Shown piece after piece: positions 23,886 through 33,555 of a stretch of 63,847 bases of DNA. Origin of the DNA: Hydrogenimonas thermophila (GTDB lineage: Bacteria > Campylobacterota > Campylobacteria > Campylobacterales > Hydrogenimonadaceae); contig NZ_FOXB01000009.1 of NCBI RefSeq assembly GCF_900115615.1, positions 1-63,847 on the forward strand, in the 5' to 3' direction. Made by a program: the position numbers and the translations under genes. The notes beneath the pieces were generated by a model. The model had not been told where the DNA came from, ran no database searches, and saw nothing but the letters and a program-made list of their open reading frames with translations. Numbering within the stretch: the first letter of the stretch is position 1; every line of letters begins with the position of its first letter.

Positions 23886-25159
23886 AACGTTTAACTCTTT
23901 TACTCTTTCCATTACTGATATATGCCCAAACCTACCAAGAGATTTTAAGTGGGGTAGATAACTCCCTACAATTAAAAAGTGCTAAACAGCTTGAAGAGTC
24001 TGCAAAATTGATCTCTGAAGCTAAAAGAGGTAAAAATCTCCCAACTCTTGATCTTAGTTTGAGCGGAGTATGGCTAAATGAGAAACCGACAGTAAACTTT
24101 GTCAATACAACCTTTCCTCTTGGTTCTGAACGCAGTTTTACTGGATCGCTGAAACTCTCCTACCCTATTTTTACAGGTTTTGCTATTAGTGCTGAAATTG
24201 ATCAGGCAAAATTGGAGTATGAAAAAGCCTCATTAAAAGTGCTTGATCTTAAACGAAATCTCTACCTACAAGCAACACAACTCTTTGGTGCAATTTATGC
24301 TGCACAAGAGACGTTAAATGCAAAACAAGATGCAAAAAAGGCGATTGAAGATGCCTATAAAAAGGCAAAAGGACTTTATGACAATGGCATTCTCCCACCG
24401 GCAGATCTTTACAATATTGAAGCTAAACGATACGCAATTGAAGCAGAAATTACTGATGCAAAAAGTCAAAAAGATAGGCTACTTAACCAGCTTAAATATC
24501 TTCTTAACCAACCTATTACATCGGTTGAGTTTTCTAACTATCCATTACAAAAACTCAATAAAAAAGAGATTATCACAACAGCATTGCAAAATCGTGAAGA
24601 TATTCAAGCTTTACAACGTACTTTAAAGATCGATAAAGAGAATGAAAAACTTGCAAAGAGCCGCTACTACCCTACAATTGCTCTTACAGCAGAACTAAAA
24701 AGAAAAGGTGACACACTAGCACTTAATGGTGATGGATTCAGCAATGCTGATCAAAGCTACATTGGCACGGTAATTTCTTGGAATCTCTTTAACGGTTTTT
24801 CTGATAAGAAGCAGTATGAAGCATCATGTTACCGTACACTTTCAGCCAAAACAGCTCTTAATGACTATAAAAACAGTGTTAAAACAGAACTGGAAAATGC
24901 CTTTTTAACCTTATCTGCTCTTCAATCAAAGCTTTTAAGCGCAAAGATGGAGCTAAAAGCTCAAAAAGAGTATTATAAATTAACAAAAGGAAGGTTTGAA
25001 AACCAGCTTGCAAGTGCTGATGAACTTAGCCGTGCCATTGCCGACCTTTCGGTTGCTCATGCAAAAGTTTCGGTACTTAAGAGTCAAATCTTTATTCAAA
25101 CAGCTACAATAGGATTGATGGCAGGATTAGAGCGTTTTAAAACGCTCTTTATAAAATAG
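23882..25159 (+). CDS. TolC-family outer-membrane efflux protein
   Basis: The 425-aa protein has a signal peptide (LTLLLFPLLIYA) and two internally repeated outer-membrane efflux domains. Long helical repeats with Ala/Leu/Lys periodicity occur at about 120-215 and 310-400, and the beta-strands LDLSLSGVWLNEKP and YIGTVISWNLFNGF mark the barrel. It completes the tripartite efflux pump. Its stop is directly adjacent to the converging stop of the helicase gene. Confidence 0.92.
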   Translation: MKRLTLLLFPLLIYAQTYQEILSGVDNSLQLKSAKQLEESAKLISEAKRGKNLPTLDLSLSGVWLNEKPTVNFVNTTFPLGSERSFTGSLKLSYPIFTGFAISAEIDQAKLEYEKASLKVLDLKRNLYLQATQLFGAIYAAQETLNAKQDAKKAIEDAYKKAKGLYDNGILPPADLYNIEAKRYAIEAEITDAKSQKDRLLNQLKYLLNQPITSVEFSNYPLQKLNKKEIITTALQNREDIQALQRTLKIDKENEKLAKSRYYPTIALTAELKRKGDTLALNGDGFSNADQSYIGTVISWNLFNGFSDKKQYEASCYRTLSAKTALNDYKNSVKTELENAFLTLSALQSKLLSAKMELKAQKEYYKLTKGRFENQLASADELSRAIADLSVAHAKVSVLKSQIFIQTATIGLMAGLERFKTLFIK

Positions 25160-27952
25160 CTACTTTTTTATATAACGGCGTATTTGCCGTCCTCCTCTAT
25201 AACACTCTTGGCATATACCAAATTTAAAGTTGGGCGGTAGCGGCTTTCCACAACGTTTACAAGCTCTGGCAAAAACACCCTGTCTCAAAGAGCGTTCAAT
25301 AAAATCATTAAGAATTTTCCTAGCTTCTAAAGCATTTTCAGTATCTATGAAAAAATTAGAAAAACGATAAGATAACCAAAGATATAAAGAGACCTCTTTA
25401 ACCATCTCTTCTGCTTCAAAGAGCATATCTGAAGTTTGTGCAACTTGCGGCAGATGTTCAGGTAGATTAAATGGTATCGGCTCTTGTCGCTCAAGTGAGA
25501 TTAGGTAGCGATGAAAAACACTCTCAAGGTATGGTGATCCCAAACTAAGTGGAGCACATGCAAGATGATATTTTGTCTTAAGATCCAAATTGTACAGATC
25601 AACCATTTTAGCAATCTCAAGCATATTTTCAATATTAGCCGCAATAAATGGACCATCAAACTGCATATGTTTAACAAAGAAACCTAAAATCTCTGAAAGG
25701 CTTTGTGTCTCAATGATTTTTGCAATCAAATCAATATGATCAAAATTTGCCATTACACGGTATGGACCACGAATTGATGGAGATGGTTCATCTATCAGTT
25801 CTGTAATAGTATTTAAAACAGGTCCTGTCAAGGCACCTACAAAACCCTCTTCGTGTAAACCGTAACGCCCTGCTCTTCCTGCAATTTGACGAATTTCAGA
25901 TGGTGTTAGAAGACGACGGCTTTGACCGTCAAATTTAGAGTCACGCGCAAAAAGAATAGTTCTAATAGGAAGATTCAACCCCATTGCGATAGCATCAGTT
26001 GCAACCAAGATTTGCGATTCGCCTTCTCTAAATCGTCTTGCCTCTTCCCTTCGTACTTCCGGACTCAAATTTCCATAAACGACAGAAACATCATAACGAC
26101 CGCTTAACTGCTCTTTGAGAGCTAAAACATCACGTCTTGAAAAAGCTACAATAGCAGTAGAAGGTTCAAGTTTTTTCAGTGATGTAGAGTTAGAGTTGAG
26201 AATAAGCGGTGATTTTCTCTCAAATCGTACTACTTCAAGCTCTTCATCAAGCCACTCTGCCAACTCTTGCACCGCTTCGAGTGCATCTTCACTTCCAGTC
26301 ATTATGACAGTATGAGCAGGAATCCCAATAATCGCATTTGCCCAAGCCCAGCCACGATCTGGATCAGCAATCATTTGAACTTCATCTATAACACAGACAT
26401 CAACATCAACCTGAAAGTTTACCATCTCAATGGTTGAGCTTATGTGTGCTGCCTCCTCGTCAATAATCTGCTCTTCTCCTGTTATCAAACTAGCCTCTAA
26501 ACCGGAGTTTTTTAAAGTTTCATACCCTTCAAGCGCTAAAAGACGAAGAGGAGCAAGATAGTATCCAGTATCAGCCTCTTTTAATTTTTCCATAGCGGCA
26601 TATGTTTTTCCGCTATTTGTTGGACCAACGTGAAAGATGAGTTTACGACCCATCTCTCTTGCCAATGGAAATAGGTTTTTAAAATCTCTGATAGTACGCG
26701 CAAGAAGTTCTTCACGCTGTTTTTTTAGCTTAAGTCCCTCTATTTGACGTGCAAAATGGCGATTGATTCTTTTTAATGTTTTGTAAGGTATCTCAAGAAC
26801 CTCTTTTTGAGAAATTGCATCAATTACAGAGTTGGCAATAATCGTCTCTACCTGCTCATCTCTCATTTCAAGCCCTTCAGCCTCGCTTAACAGGGCATCT
26901 TTAAGTGCAATTAACTCAGCATCAAACTGTGCCTCAACCTCATTACGACGCATTTCAAAATCTTCATCAATAGGCAAATGCTCATTTTCCCAAATAGCCT
27001 GATAGAGCCATCGCATCTGCACTTCGAGTAACAGTTTGTATCTGACTTTCCACTCCGGATTTTTAAAAAGTTCTTTTTCAAATTTTTTAAACAATCTAAA
27101 GCTATCAGATAAAACCTCTATATCTTTAATCTCAAACTGATTAAACAATATTTCGTGCAAATACTCTGAAGGAATTGGGACAAATGCAAAATCACAATTT
27201 TCTGGAATCCGTTTAATTGCCTTTAATTTCTGATCAATATCTAAATATCTGTTAGGTTTTGAAGCAATCTCTAAAAACTGCTTAATTTCCTCTTCTCTTT
27301 TGCGAATAGCACTCTCTTTACAACTCTCAAGTCTCTTGCCAAGTTCTTCTTCATCAAGCGTTAAAATCTCTTCTTCTTCAAACGGTCTGCAACTAAGCTC
27401 AAGAATCTTATGAAATTGCTCATCAAAAATTTTAAAGGCAAATGAGTGGAAGAAATGAAAGTTTCCGTCATCATCAAATGCACCGTCAAACTTCTCCTCC
27501 AAGCTATTACGCTTTTTAGCGTTTCGCAACTTCATAAGAGATTTTTGAATGCGTTTTGGCGTAATCTTTTTTAGCTTTACATCTTCAAACAGCTCTCTTA
27601 TTGCAACCGCTTCACCTGGAGTATGATCTATGGTTGAGAGTATCTCATCAATTTTTTCAAGCCTTGCTTCTTGACTTGAAACTGTTTTATCTACTTTAAA
27701 AGTTGTATCAAGCGATTTAAGATACTCGGTGATCAATGCTCTGTCTGCCGTATCACCATTTGACCATACACGACGAAAAGCTTTTACAAGGTCTGCTTTA
27801 GTTAAGTGCTGCTCTTTAAGTGAGAGGATCATTGCCATTTCTATTAAGTTATCTAATGGAACACGGGTGATCCCCTCATCAAAACCTTCGCCGCCAAAAA
27901 TTTTACGTATAGTTTGATTATATTTAATCAGTTTTTTCTTTTTCTTTGCCAT
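25160..27952 (-). CDS. Suv3-like SF2 RNA helicase with C-terminal zinc finger
   Basis: This 930-aa protein has the Suv3-specific P-loop GPTNSGKTYAAM (about residues 440-450), YYLAPLRLLALEGY (motif Ia), DEVQMI (motif II, a DEVQ variant), TGSEDA (motif III) and IRQIAGRAGRYG (motif VI). A long helical N-terminal extension precedes the core. The end carries two CxxC pairs (CKRCG, CQECY), a zinc ribbon. Suv3 relatives unwind RNA or RNA-DNA in mitochondria with a ribonuclease partner; bacterial members are common in Campylobacterota and Alphaproteobacteria. It is separated by 32 bases from mog upstream. The partner nuclease is not in the window. Confidence 0.88.
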   Translation of the reverse strand: MAKKKKKLIKYNQTIRKIFGGEGFDEGITRVPLDNLIEMAMILSLKEQHLTKADLVKAFRRVWSNGDTADRALITEYLKSLDTTFKVDKTVSSQEARLEKIDEILSTIDHTPGEAVAIRELFEDVKLKKITPKRIQKSLMKLRNAKKRNSLEEKFDGAFDDDGNFHFFHSFAFKIFDEQFHKILELSCRPFEEEEILTLDEEELGKRLESCKESAIRKREEEIKQFLEIASKPNRYLDIDQKLKAIKRIPENCDFAFVPIPSEYLHEILFNQFEIKDIEVLSDSFRLFKKFEKELFKNPEWKVRYKLLLEVQMRWLYQAIWENEHLPIDEDFEMRRNEVEAQFDAELIALKDALLSEAEGLEMRDEQVETIIANSVIDAISQKEVLEIPYKTLKRINRHFARQIEGLKLKKQREELLARTIRDFKNLFPLAREMGRKLIFHVGPTNSGKTYAAMEKLKEADTGYYLAPLRLLALEGYETLKNSGLEASLITGEEQIIDEEAAHISSTIEMVNFQVDVDVCVIDEVQMIADPDRGWAWANAIIGIPAHTVIMTGSEDALEAVQELAEWLDEELEVVRFERKSPLILNSNSTSLKKLEPSTAIVAFSRRDVLALKEQLSGRYDVSVVYGNLSPEVRREEARRFREGESQILVATDAIAMGLNLPIRTILFARDSKFDGQSRRLLTPSEIRQIAGRAGRYGLHEEGFVGALTGPVLNTITELIDEPSPSIRGPYRVMANFDHIDLIAKIIETQSLSEILGFFVKHMQFDGPFIAANIENMLEIAKMVDLYNLDLKTKYHLACAPLSLGSPYLESVFHRYLISLERQEPIPFNLPEHLPQVAQTSDMLFEAEEMVKEVSLYLWLSYRFSNFFIDTENALEARKILNDFIERSLRQGVFARACKRCGKPLPPNFKFGICQECYRGGRQIRRYIKK

Positions 27953-27984
27953 ATTCTTCCAGTAAAAAGTATTTTAACTTTTAC

Positions 27985-28518
27985 TTATTTTCCTTTAGGT
28001 CTAAATGCTTTGATGACATTTTCATCTGTAACCATATAACGCCCACCAATAAGGTCTATGCAGTAAGGAACTGCAGGGAAAACTGCATCAAGACATTCAC
28101 GAATAGACTTAGGTTTTCCAGGAAGGTTAATAATAAGACTTTTATTGCAAATACCAGCAGTTTGACGACTTAAAATTGCTGTAGGTACATACTGTAAACT
28201 TACCTGACGCATCAATTCACCAAAGCCTGGCATCATTTTTTGACAAACTGCTTCAGTAGCTTCAGGAGTTACATCACGTGGCGCAGGTCCTGTTCCACCG
28301 GTAGTTACTATTAAGTCGCACTCTTCATCATATGCCAACTCTTTAAGAGCCTTCTCTATCTCACTCTGTTCATCAGGAATACAACGATATACAAACTCTA
28401 TCTCATTTTGCAAATACTCTTTAAGAGTATCCATAATGGCTACACCTGAGATATCATCGTAAATACCGGCACTCGCACGATCACTTGCTGTTACGACTCC
28501 AACTTTAATTTGATCCAT
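27985..28518 (-). CDS. mog: Molybdopterin adenylyltransferase
   Basis: This enzyme adenylates molybdopterin before metal insertion, supporting molybdoenzymes. The protein has VGVVTASDRASAGIYDD at the N-terminus, the TTGGTGPAPRDVTPEAT substrate loop and the NLPGKPKSIRECL motif of the MogA/MoaB family. ATG 28518, with AAAGGAAT upstream, is preferred to 28533 and gives 177 aa. It overlaps no neighbour but follows bioV by 11 bases in the same direction. Confidence 0.92.
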   Translation of the reverse strand: MDQIKVGVVTASDRASAGIYDDISGVAIMDTLKEYLQNEIEFVYRCIPDEQSEIEKALKELAYDEECDLIVTTGGTGPAPRDVTPEATEAVCQKMMPGFGELMRQVSLQYVPTAILSRQTAGICNKSLIINLPGKPKSIRECLDAVFPAVPYCIDLIGGRYMVTDENVIKAFRPKGK

Positions 28519-28529
28519 ATATATTCCTT

Positions 28530-29054
28530 TCATAAAGACATTAAAATATGTCCTACATTTTTAAAAAAATAGCTTTCTGAGTATTGTCTGAAAAACTCAT
28601 GAGCTTCATACGCATCTATAATCTTATCTTTACCGCCAAGATAGGTTTCAATAATTATATCTCTGTTTTTACAGATTTTAAAAGGTTCACTTGGCCACTG
28701 ATATGTCAAAAGTTTTTCCAAGTCAAACAAAGTCGCAGGTGCAATGTATTTACTTAAATCTAAGTTAGCAGGATATGCAATATTTTTTAAAAATGTTTTA
28801 GTGTATGCATCAGCATCTTTTTTATAATAGAGAAGCTGGGTTTTTATAAATGCTTTACTTTTATTACAAAACCAAGCTGGAGAGATTAAAATGAGTTTAT
28901 CAATTCGCTCATTGCTGTTTGCAGTAAACTCCAATGCTTTTATAGCACCGTAACTAAAGCCAACTACAACGTATGGGTTCTCTTTTACATTATTTAAATA
29001 ATCATAAAAGAGCTCCTCTTCATTTTTCAGGGAGAAACCACTAAAAAATATCAT
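28530..29054 (-). CDS. bioV: BioV-type pimeloyl-ACP methyl ester esterase
   Basis: This short alpha/beta hydrolase (174 aa) has the nucleophile elbow VVGFSYGAIKA and the catalytic histidine in NVGHILMSL at the very end. An acidic residue is available in LGGKDKIID. The unusually short core without a cap, and the linkage to Helicobacter-type neighbours, match BioV, which frees pimeloyl-ACP for biotin synthesis and replaces BioH. Its start overlaps the ftsH-like stop by 14 bases. A generic hydrolase remains possible. Confidence 0.65.
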   Translation of the reverse strand: MIFFSGFSLKNEEELFYDYLNNVKENPYVVVGFSYGAIKALEFTANSNERIDKLILISPAWFCNKSKAFIKTQLLYYKKDADAYTKTFLKNIAYPANLDLSKYIAPATLFDLEKLLTYQWPSEPFKICKNRDIIIETYLGGKDKIIDAYEAHEFFRQYSESYFFKNVGHILMSL

Positions 29055-30690
29055 GCAGCAGATGCCTTACATCATTTTTTGTAACAACTTCACACTTTAA
29101 AATCTCATCAGCAAGTTTTACGATACTGTCATGCATTCGTGTAACAAACCCCTCTATATCTAAACGAGCATCTTCTAAGATTTTATCTTCTTGATGTAAT
29201 CCAGCTGAAAGCTTTTCTCCCATTCCAAAATGCTCTACCATATCTTTGGCTAGCATTCTTGCTTCTTTTAAATCTTGTGCAGCATTTGTATATTGTTCAT
29301 TAAAATGTAACTGCATCATTATATTTCCAGCTAAATAGACCTTTATACGGTTCATCATCTCTGTTTTAGAGACAATCTCTTTTTCAGAAGTTTTAAAATG
29401 ATCACTCAAAAGTCCAATCTTTTCAAACTCTACATCAAGCCAGTAAGCTGCTACTGCTTTAGATGCTTGATATAGTGCTTGTATCTTCTTCTCTTCACTG
29501 CTGTATGTCAATATTTTTCGCTTACCAAGTAAAACTTTATCTTTTACTGCTAAAAAGTCATCTGTTTCAATAACTTTTTTCCCAGCTTTCAGTGCATGTA
29601 TAGCTGCTTCATTTACTAAAGATGAAAGAGCTGCTCCACTAAAGCCGACACTCATCTCTGCAATTTCATCTAAATCAAGTGAGTGTGGTTTATTAGAAAG
29701 ATAGATTTTTAAGATAGATTTTCTCTCCTGTTTATTTGGCAATGATACAAATACCCGACGATCAAAGCGACCTGGTCTAAGTAAAGCATCATCAAGCATT
29801 TCAATCTTGTTAGTTGCCGCAATAACAATAACACCGCTGCTATCTTCAAAACCATCCATTTCAGTCAAGAGTTGATTGAGAGTAGCTTCTCTTTCATCAT
29901 TTCTCATACCGCCACGTGCTTTACCTACAGCATCTATTTCATCAATAAATACAATTGCAGGAGCCATTGTTTTAGCTCTTTTAAAAAGTTCACGAACCCG
30001 TTTTGCTCCCATTCCAACATAGATTTGGACAAAAGATGCACCACTTTGATAAAAAAATGGTACACCTGCCTCTCCGGCAACTGCTTTTGCAATCAAAGTC
30101 TTTCCAACACCAGGAGGACCTACCAAAAGTACACCTCTTGGCATTCTTATGCCAAAGTTTCTGTACTTTTGCGGTTGCTTTAAAAAGTCAATAATCTCTT
30201 CAAGCTCCTCTTTGACATCATCTATGCCTGCTACATCATTAAAAGTTACATCAGAAATAATAGGATGAATATCTGCAGGTTTTTGTAGTTCATTTGCCAG
30301 CTGTATCTGCTCGTTTATCTGCTGCTCTTTTAATTCTCTATTTTTTCTAGCCCATCTAAGTAGATATAAAACAAGCAAAATAAGAACAGTCACAGTGATA
30401 ATGTCTGCAATATATGGATTTTCTTCTTTAATTGTTACAGCAGTTGAGTTGTAAATCTTTTTAAGATCAACTCCATCTTTTGGAACTTTATATAAAGACC
30501 CACCACTTTTAAAATATAGATAAGGTCCATCTATTACTGCATCTGTTACCAATGAATTTTCTATTAAGTTTTCTGCTGTACTTGCATCAATTGTTTTTGC
30601 TTTATCTCGTAAATAGGCAATAGTAAGTATAATTGCAATAAAAAGTGCAGAAATAATTAAAATAATACGGTTCTTTTTAGAAACTTCCAA
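29041..30690 (-). CDS. FtsH-like membrane AAA ATPase lacking the zinc protease motif
   Basis: At 549 aa, with two membrane helices (about 9-26 and 96-113), the protein keeps a full FtsH-type AAA module: GPPGVGKT (191-198), the pore loop [10 protein letters not shown] (219-228), IDEIDAVG (249-256) and the arginine-finger region RPGRFDRR. Where FtsH has H-E-A-G-H, this protein reads Y-Q-A-S-K (407-411), so all three motif residues are changed and zinc peptidase activity is not expected. A true FtsH should be encoded elsewhere. It overlaps mtaB upstream and bioV downstream by 14 bases each. I recall the same neighbours in H. pylori (HP0286). It may act as an unfoldase or as a regulatory subunit of FtsH hexamers. 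Confidence 0.85.
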   Translation of the reverse strand: MEVSKKNRIILIISALFIAIILTIAYLRDKAKTIDASTAENLIENSLVTDAVIDGPYLYFKSGGSLYKVPKDGVDLKKIYNSTAVTIKEENPYIADIITVTVLILLVLYLLRWARKNRELKEQQINEQIQLANELQKPADIHPIISDVTFNDVAGIDDVKEELEEIIDFLKQPQKYRNFGIRMPRGVLLVGPPGVGKTLIAKAVAGEAGVPFFYQSGASFVQIYVGMGAKRVRELFKRAKTMAPAIVFIDEIDAVGKARGGMRNDEREATLNQLLTEMDGFEDSSGVIVIAATNKIEMLDDALLRPGRFDRRVFVSLPNKQERKSILKIYLSNKPHSLDLDEIAEMSVGFSGAALSSLVNEAAIHALKAGKKVIETDDFLAVKDKVLLGKRKILTYSSEEKKIQALYQASKAVAAYWLDVEFEKIGLLSDHFKTSEKEIVSKTEMMNRIKVYLAGNIMMQLHFNEQYTNAAQDLKEARMLAKDMVEHFGMGEKLSAGLHQEDKILEDARLDIEGFVTRMHDSIVKLADEILKCEVVTKNDVRHLLHDIF

Positions 30691-31924
30691 AATTTATCTC
30701 CTCAGCCACTTCATAATTTTCAATGGTGAGCCACTCACCTTTTATATCACGACTGCTTTTTACTGCTATTTTGTTAAAATATTGATCAAGTCCAACATAT
30801 GCACCATCTTTTTCACTCTCTATGAGAACCTCTAATGGTTTATCAACACTTTGTCTAAAAGCATAATTTTTTGCTTTTATTATTGAAGTCAACTCTTTAT
30901 GACGTGCTTTTGCAATATTCCCAGGAACCTGCTCTTTCATTGTACTGCTTGGTGTTCCATCCCTTTTTGAGTAGCTAAAAGCATGAATATGTGTTAATGG
31001 AAGAAGTTTAATACGCTCACAGGCTTCACTCCACTCCTCTTCACCTTCACCAGGATGCCCTACAATGAAATCAGTTCCTATTGCATACCCATGACTAGCA
31101 ATCTCTTCAAAAAGTTTTAAATCACTAGCAAACTCATTTCTGCGATTCATCAGTTTTAACATTTTGTCAGATGTATGTTGCAGTGCTATATGCAAATGTT
31201 TAGCCATCCACGGTTCATCAAGAAGCTCTTTAAATTCATCTGTAATTTGAATAGGCTCTAGTGAACCTATGCGAATACGACGTACTCCACGAATGAGACT
31301 CATACGCTTTAAAAGTTTTGCAATAGAGCTTCCTCTATCTTTTCCATAACTACCAACATTGGTACCTGTAAGAATGAACTCACCAAAGCCATTTGCTGCT
31401 AAACGTTTTATCTGCTCTAAAATCAAGGTTTCATCAAGACTTCTTGCATTACCTCGTACAAAAGGAATGATGCAGTAACTACAGCGAAAATCACAACCCT
31501 CTTGAATCTTTATGAAAGCTCTTGATTTTCCTACAAATTGTTCAACTACAGTTGAATCTATATGCTCTAAATCACCTATCTCATAAAATGGTGTATCACT
31601 TTGCAAAAACTTTGTAATCTTCTCTTTTTCGCTATGTCCAAAAACTCCCTGAACTTTACCACTCTTAAAAAGCTCTTCACCTTTTGTATGAGCTCCACAA
31701 CCGGTTAAAAAGATCTTGGCATCTTTGTTTTTACGCCCAACTTGATTAATGTAACCTCTTACACCACTGTCGGCACCATTTGTTACTGTACAAGAGTTTA
31801 CAACTATTACATCTGCCTCTTCTTCACTATCAGCAATTTCATATTTACCAAGCCGTGACATCATAACCTGTGTATCAAACTGATTAGTCCGACACCCAAA
31901 AGTCTTAAAGAAAACCCTCTTCAT
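30677..31924 (-). CDS. mtaB: tRNA t6A37 methylthiotransferase MtaB
   Basis: This radical-SAM enzyme adds a methylthio group to t6A37 of tRNAs reading ANN codons. It has the N-terminal UPF0004 domain (FFKTFGCRTNQFD, then NSCTVTNGAD) and the SAM cluster motif CDFRCSYCIIPFVRG. The QHTSDKMLKLMNRR and GTDFIVGHPGEGEEEW segments follow, and a C-terminal TRAM-like region ends the protein (415 aa). The N-terminal CRTNQ reading and the length fit MtaB rather than MiaB. It starts one base after the mscS stop and overlaps the ftsH-like gene by 14. Confidence 0.9.
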   Translation of the reverse strand: MKRVFFKTFGCRTNQFDTQVMMSRLGKYEIADSEEEADVIVVNSCTVTNGADSGVRGYINQVGRKNKDAKIFLTGCGAHTKGEELFKSGKVQGVFGHSEKEKITKFLQSDTPFYEIGDLEHIDSTVVEQFVGKSRAFIKIQEGCDFRCSYCIIPFVRGNARSLDETLILEQIKRLAANGFGEFILTGTNVGSYGKDRGSSIAKLLKRMSLIRGVRRIRIGSLEPIQITDEFKELLDEPWMAKHLHIALQHTSDKMLKLMNRRNEFASDLKLFEEIASHGYAIGTDFIVGHPGEGEEEWSEACERIKLLPLTHIHAFSYSKRDGTPSSTMKEQVPGNIAKARHKELTSIIKAKNYAFRQSVDKPLEVLIESEKDGAYVGLDQYFNKIAVKSSRDIKGEWLTIENYEVAEEINFGSF

Positions 31925-31925
31925 C

Positions 31926-33554
31926 CTAAATCCTAACCTCTAAATCCTCACTCCTAAACCCTGAATCCTCTAAATATATACGTTGTGATGGATAGGTGAT
32001 TGTTATATCTTCTTGCTCTTTTATTTGATCTAAAATTTCTGATGAAATTGTACTTCTTAATGTCAATGTGGCATAAGCATTTGTAAGGTACCAAACACTG
32101 ATCCTAATTCCATTCTCCTCTAAAAATGAGTAAACGCGAGGCTCAACATTTGTATTTTTCAAACTATACCTTGCACGAAGCTTATTTAACTGTTTTCTTG
32201 TAATATCTGTATAACCTTTTGCATACCTCTTTGCTGTCTCTTTTGCAATCAGTTGTGCCTTTTTATGGTTTGAATCAAAAGTGATAGTAAAATCTATTCC
32301 ATCCCATACTGTTTTTAAGGTTGCGTGGGAATAGTTGGCTATCATATTGGTAAAAATATAGTTATTTGGTATGAAAATTATACGCCCTGCTCTTCTATTA
32401 TGCAAATATGTAGTTAATGTAATATCTTCAAGTATAGTAATACGAAAGAGTGAAATATCTAAAACATCACCGACATACTTCATACCATCTTTATCTACCC
32501 TTATCCTGTCTCCAACATGAATAGAGCCACCTACAACTATAACCATCCAACCAAGCATACTCATAAACCAGTCTTTCATTGCAATAGCAATACCGGCAGA
32601 AGCAAATCCAAGTACTGTAACAAGATATGAAACATTTTCTATATAAGCAAAAAGTAAAATCATCACTACAAGAAAAACAAAAGTAAAATTTATAATTTTA
32701 TTAGCCATATAGAAGCGTTCATTATCGGTAATTGTACGTTTTATAAGCCATTTGAGAAGAAGAACAAAAAGAAGTAAAATAGCTATAGAAAAACCTATAG
32801 TTCCAGCTTTTTTTGCCTGCTCTTTAATTTGTTCAGTCAATCTTAGATTTATTTCATCAACTTTTTTTCTATAAACAACTAGAGCAGTCTCATTTAAACT
32901 TAATGCGTCCAATGCATCATTTAACTCTCGCTCAACCTGTTTAAGTTCCTGTTTATAATCTTTATTATCAGGTTTTAATTCAAGATACTCTTTTAAAATA
33001 GCAGTTTTCTTTTCCAGTAAAGATGTAAACTCTTTTAAACTTTCTAACTCATTTTCAAATCTTAAAAGATGCTCATTTAACTGTTTAATAAATGAAAATG
33101 CACTTATTATGGCTATTGGATTAGTTACAGTTGGAATATCTTTGATCTCTTGAGGCTTTACAACTGTCTTAAAAGGGTTTTGTTTATACTCTTCTAAAAG
33201 TTTTAACCTCTCTTCAAGCTGGGACTTTTTTAATTTTAGCTCCTGAATTTTTGTATGATATTTTCTGCTGCCCCTTGCTTTATAGTAACGTATCTTCTTC
33301 TTTAGCTCTTCTATATCTGAGTTTAGTTTTATATATGCTAAATGGTTCGCATAAATTTTTTGCCAGACCCCTTCATCATTTATTTGCTGATTTATTTCAT
33401 TTAAATCCTGACTTAACTGTAATAACTTCTCATCTATTTGTTCAACTGAACGATTGTTTTCAGATATATTATTTATAGTTCTTGATGCTTCAATATTTTG
33501 AGTTAAAGCAAATGCATAAAAAAGAAGTATAAGATGAAAAAATTTAAATCTCAT
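31926..33554 (-). CDS. MscS-family mechanosensitive channel with periplasmic coiled coil
   Basis: A signal peptide (FKFFHLILLFYAFALT) is followed by about 200 residues of charged coiled coil, then three or four membrane helices. The MscS pore helix region is GFASAGIAIAMKDWFMSMLGWM, followed by the beta domain (VGDRIRVDKDGMKYVGDVLDI). The channel releases osmolytes on hypo-osmotic shock. ATG 33554 directly follows the aroB stop with AAGG upstream and gives 542 aa; an earlier ATG at 33578 would overlap aroB. Sits between aroB and mtaB as in Helicobacter. Confidence 0.88.
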   Translation of the reverse strand: MRFKFFHLILLFYAFALTQNIEASRTINNISENNRSVEQIDEKLLQLSQDLNEINQQINDEGVWQKIYANHLAYIKLNSDIEELKKKIRYYKARGSRKYHTKIQELKLKKSQLEERLKLLEEYKQNPFKTVVKPQEIKDIPTVTNPIAIISAFSFIKQLNEHLLRFENELESLKEFTSLLEKKTAILKEYLELKPDNKDYKQELKQVERELNDALDALSLNETALVVYRKKVDEINLRLTEQIKEQAKKAGTIGFSIAILLLFVLLLKWLIKRTITDNERFYMANKIINFTFVFLVVMILLFAYIENVSYLVTVLGFASAGIAIAMKDWFMSMLGWMVIVVGGSIHVGDRIRVDKDGMKYVGDVLDISLFRITILEDITLTTYLHNRRAGRIIFIPNNYIFTNMIANYSHATLKTVWDGIDFTITFDSNHKKAQLIAKETAKRYAKGYTDITRKQLNKLRARYSLKNTNVEPRVYSFLEENGIRISVWYLTNAYATLTLRSTISSEILDQIKEQEDITITYPSQRIYLEDSGFRSEDLEVRI

Positions 33555-33555
33555 C

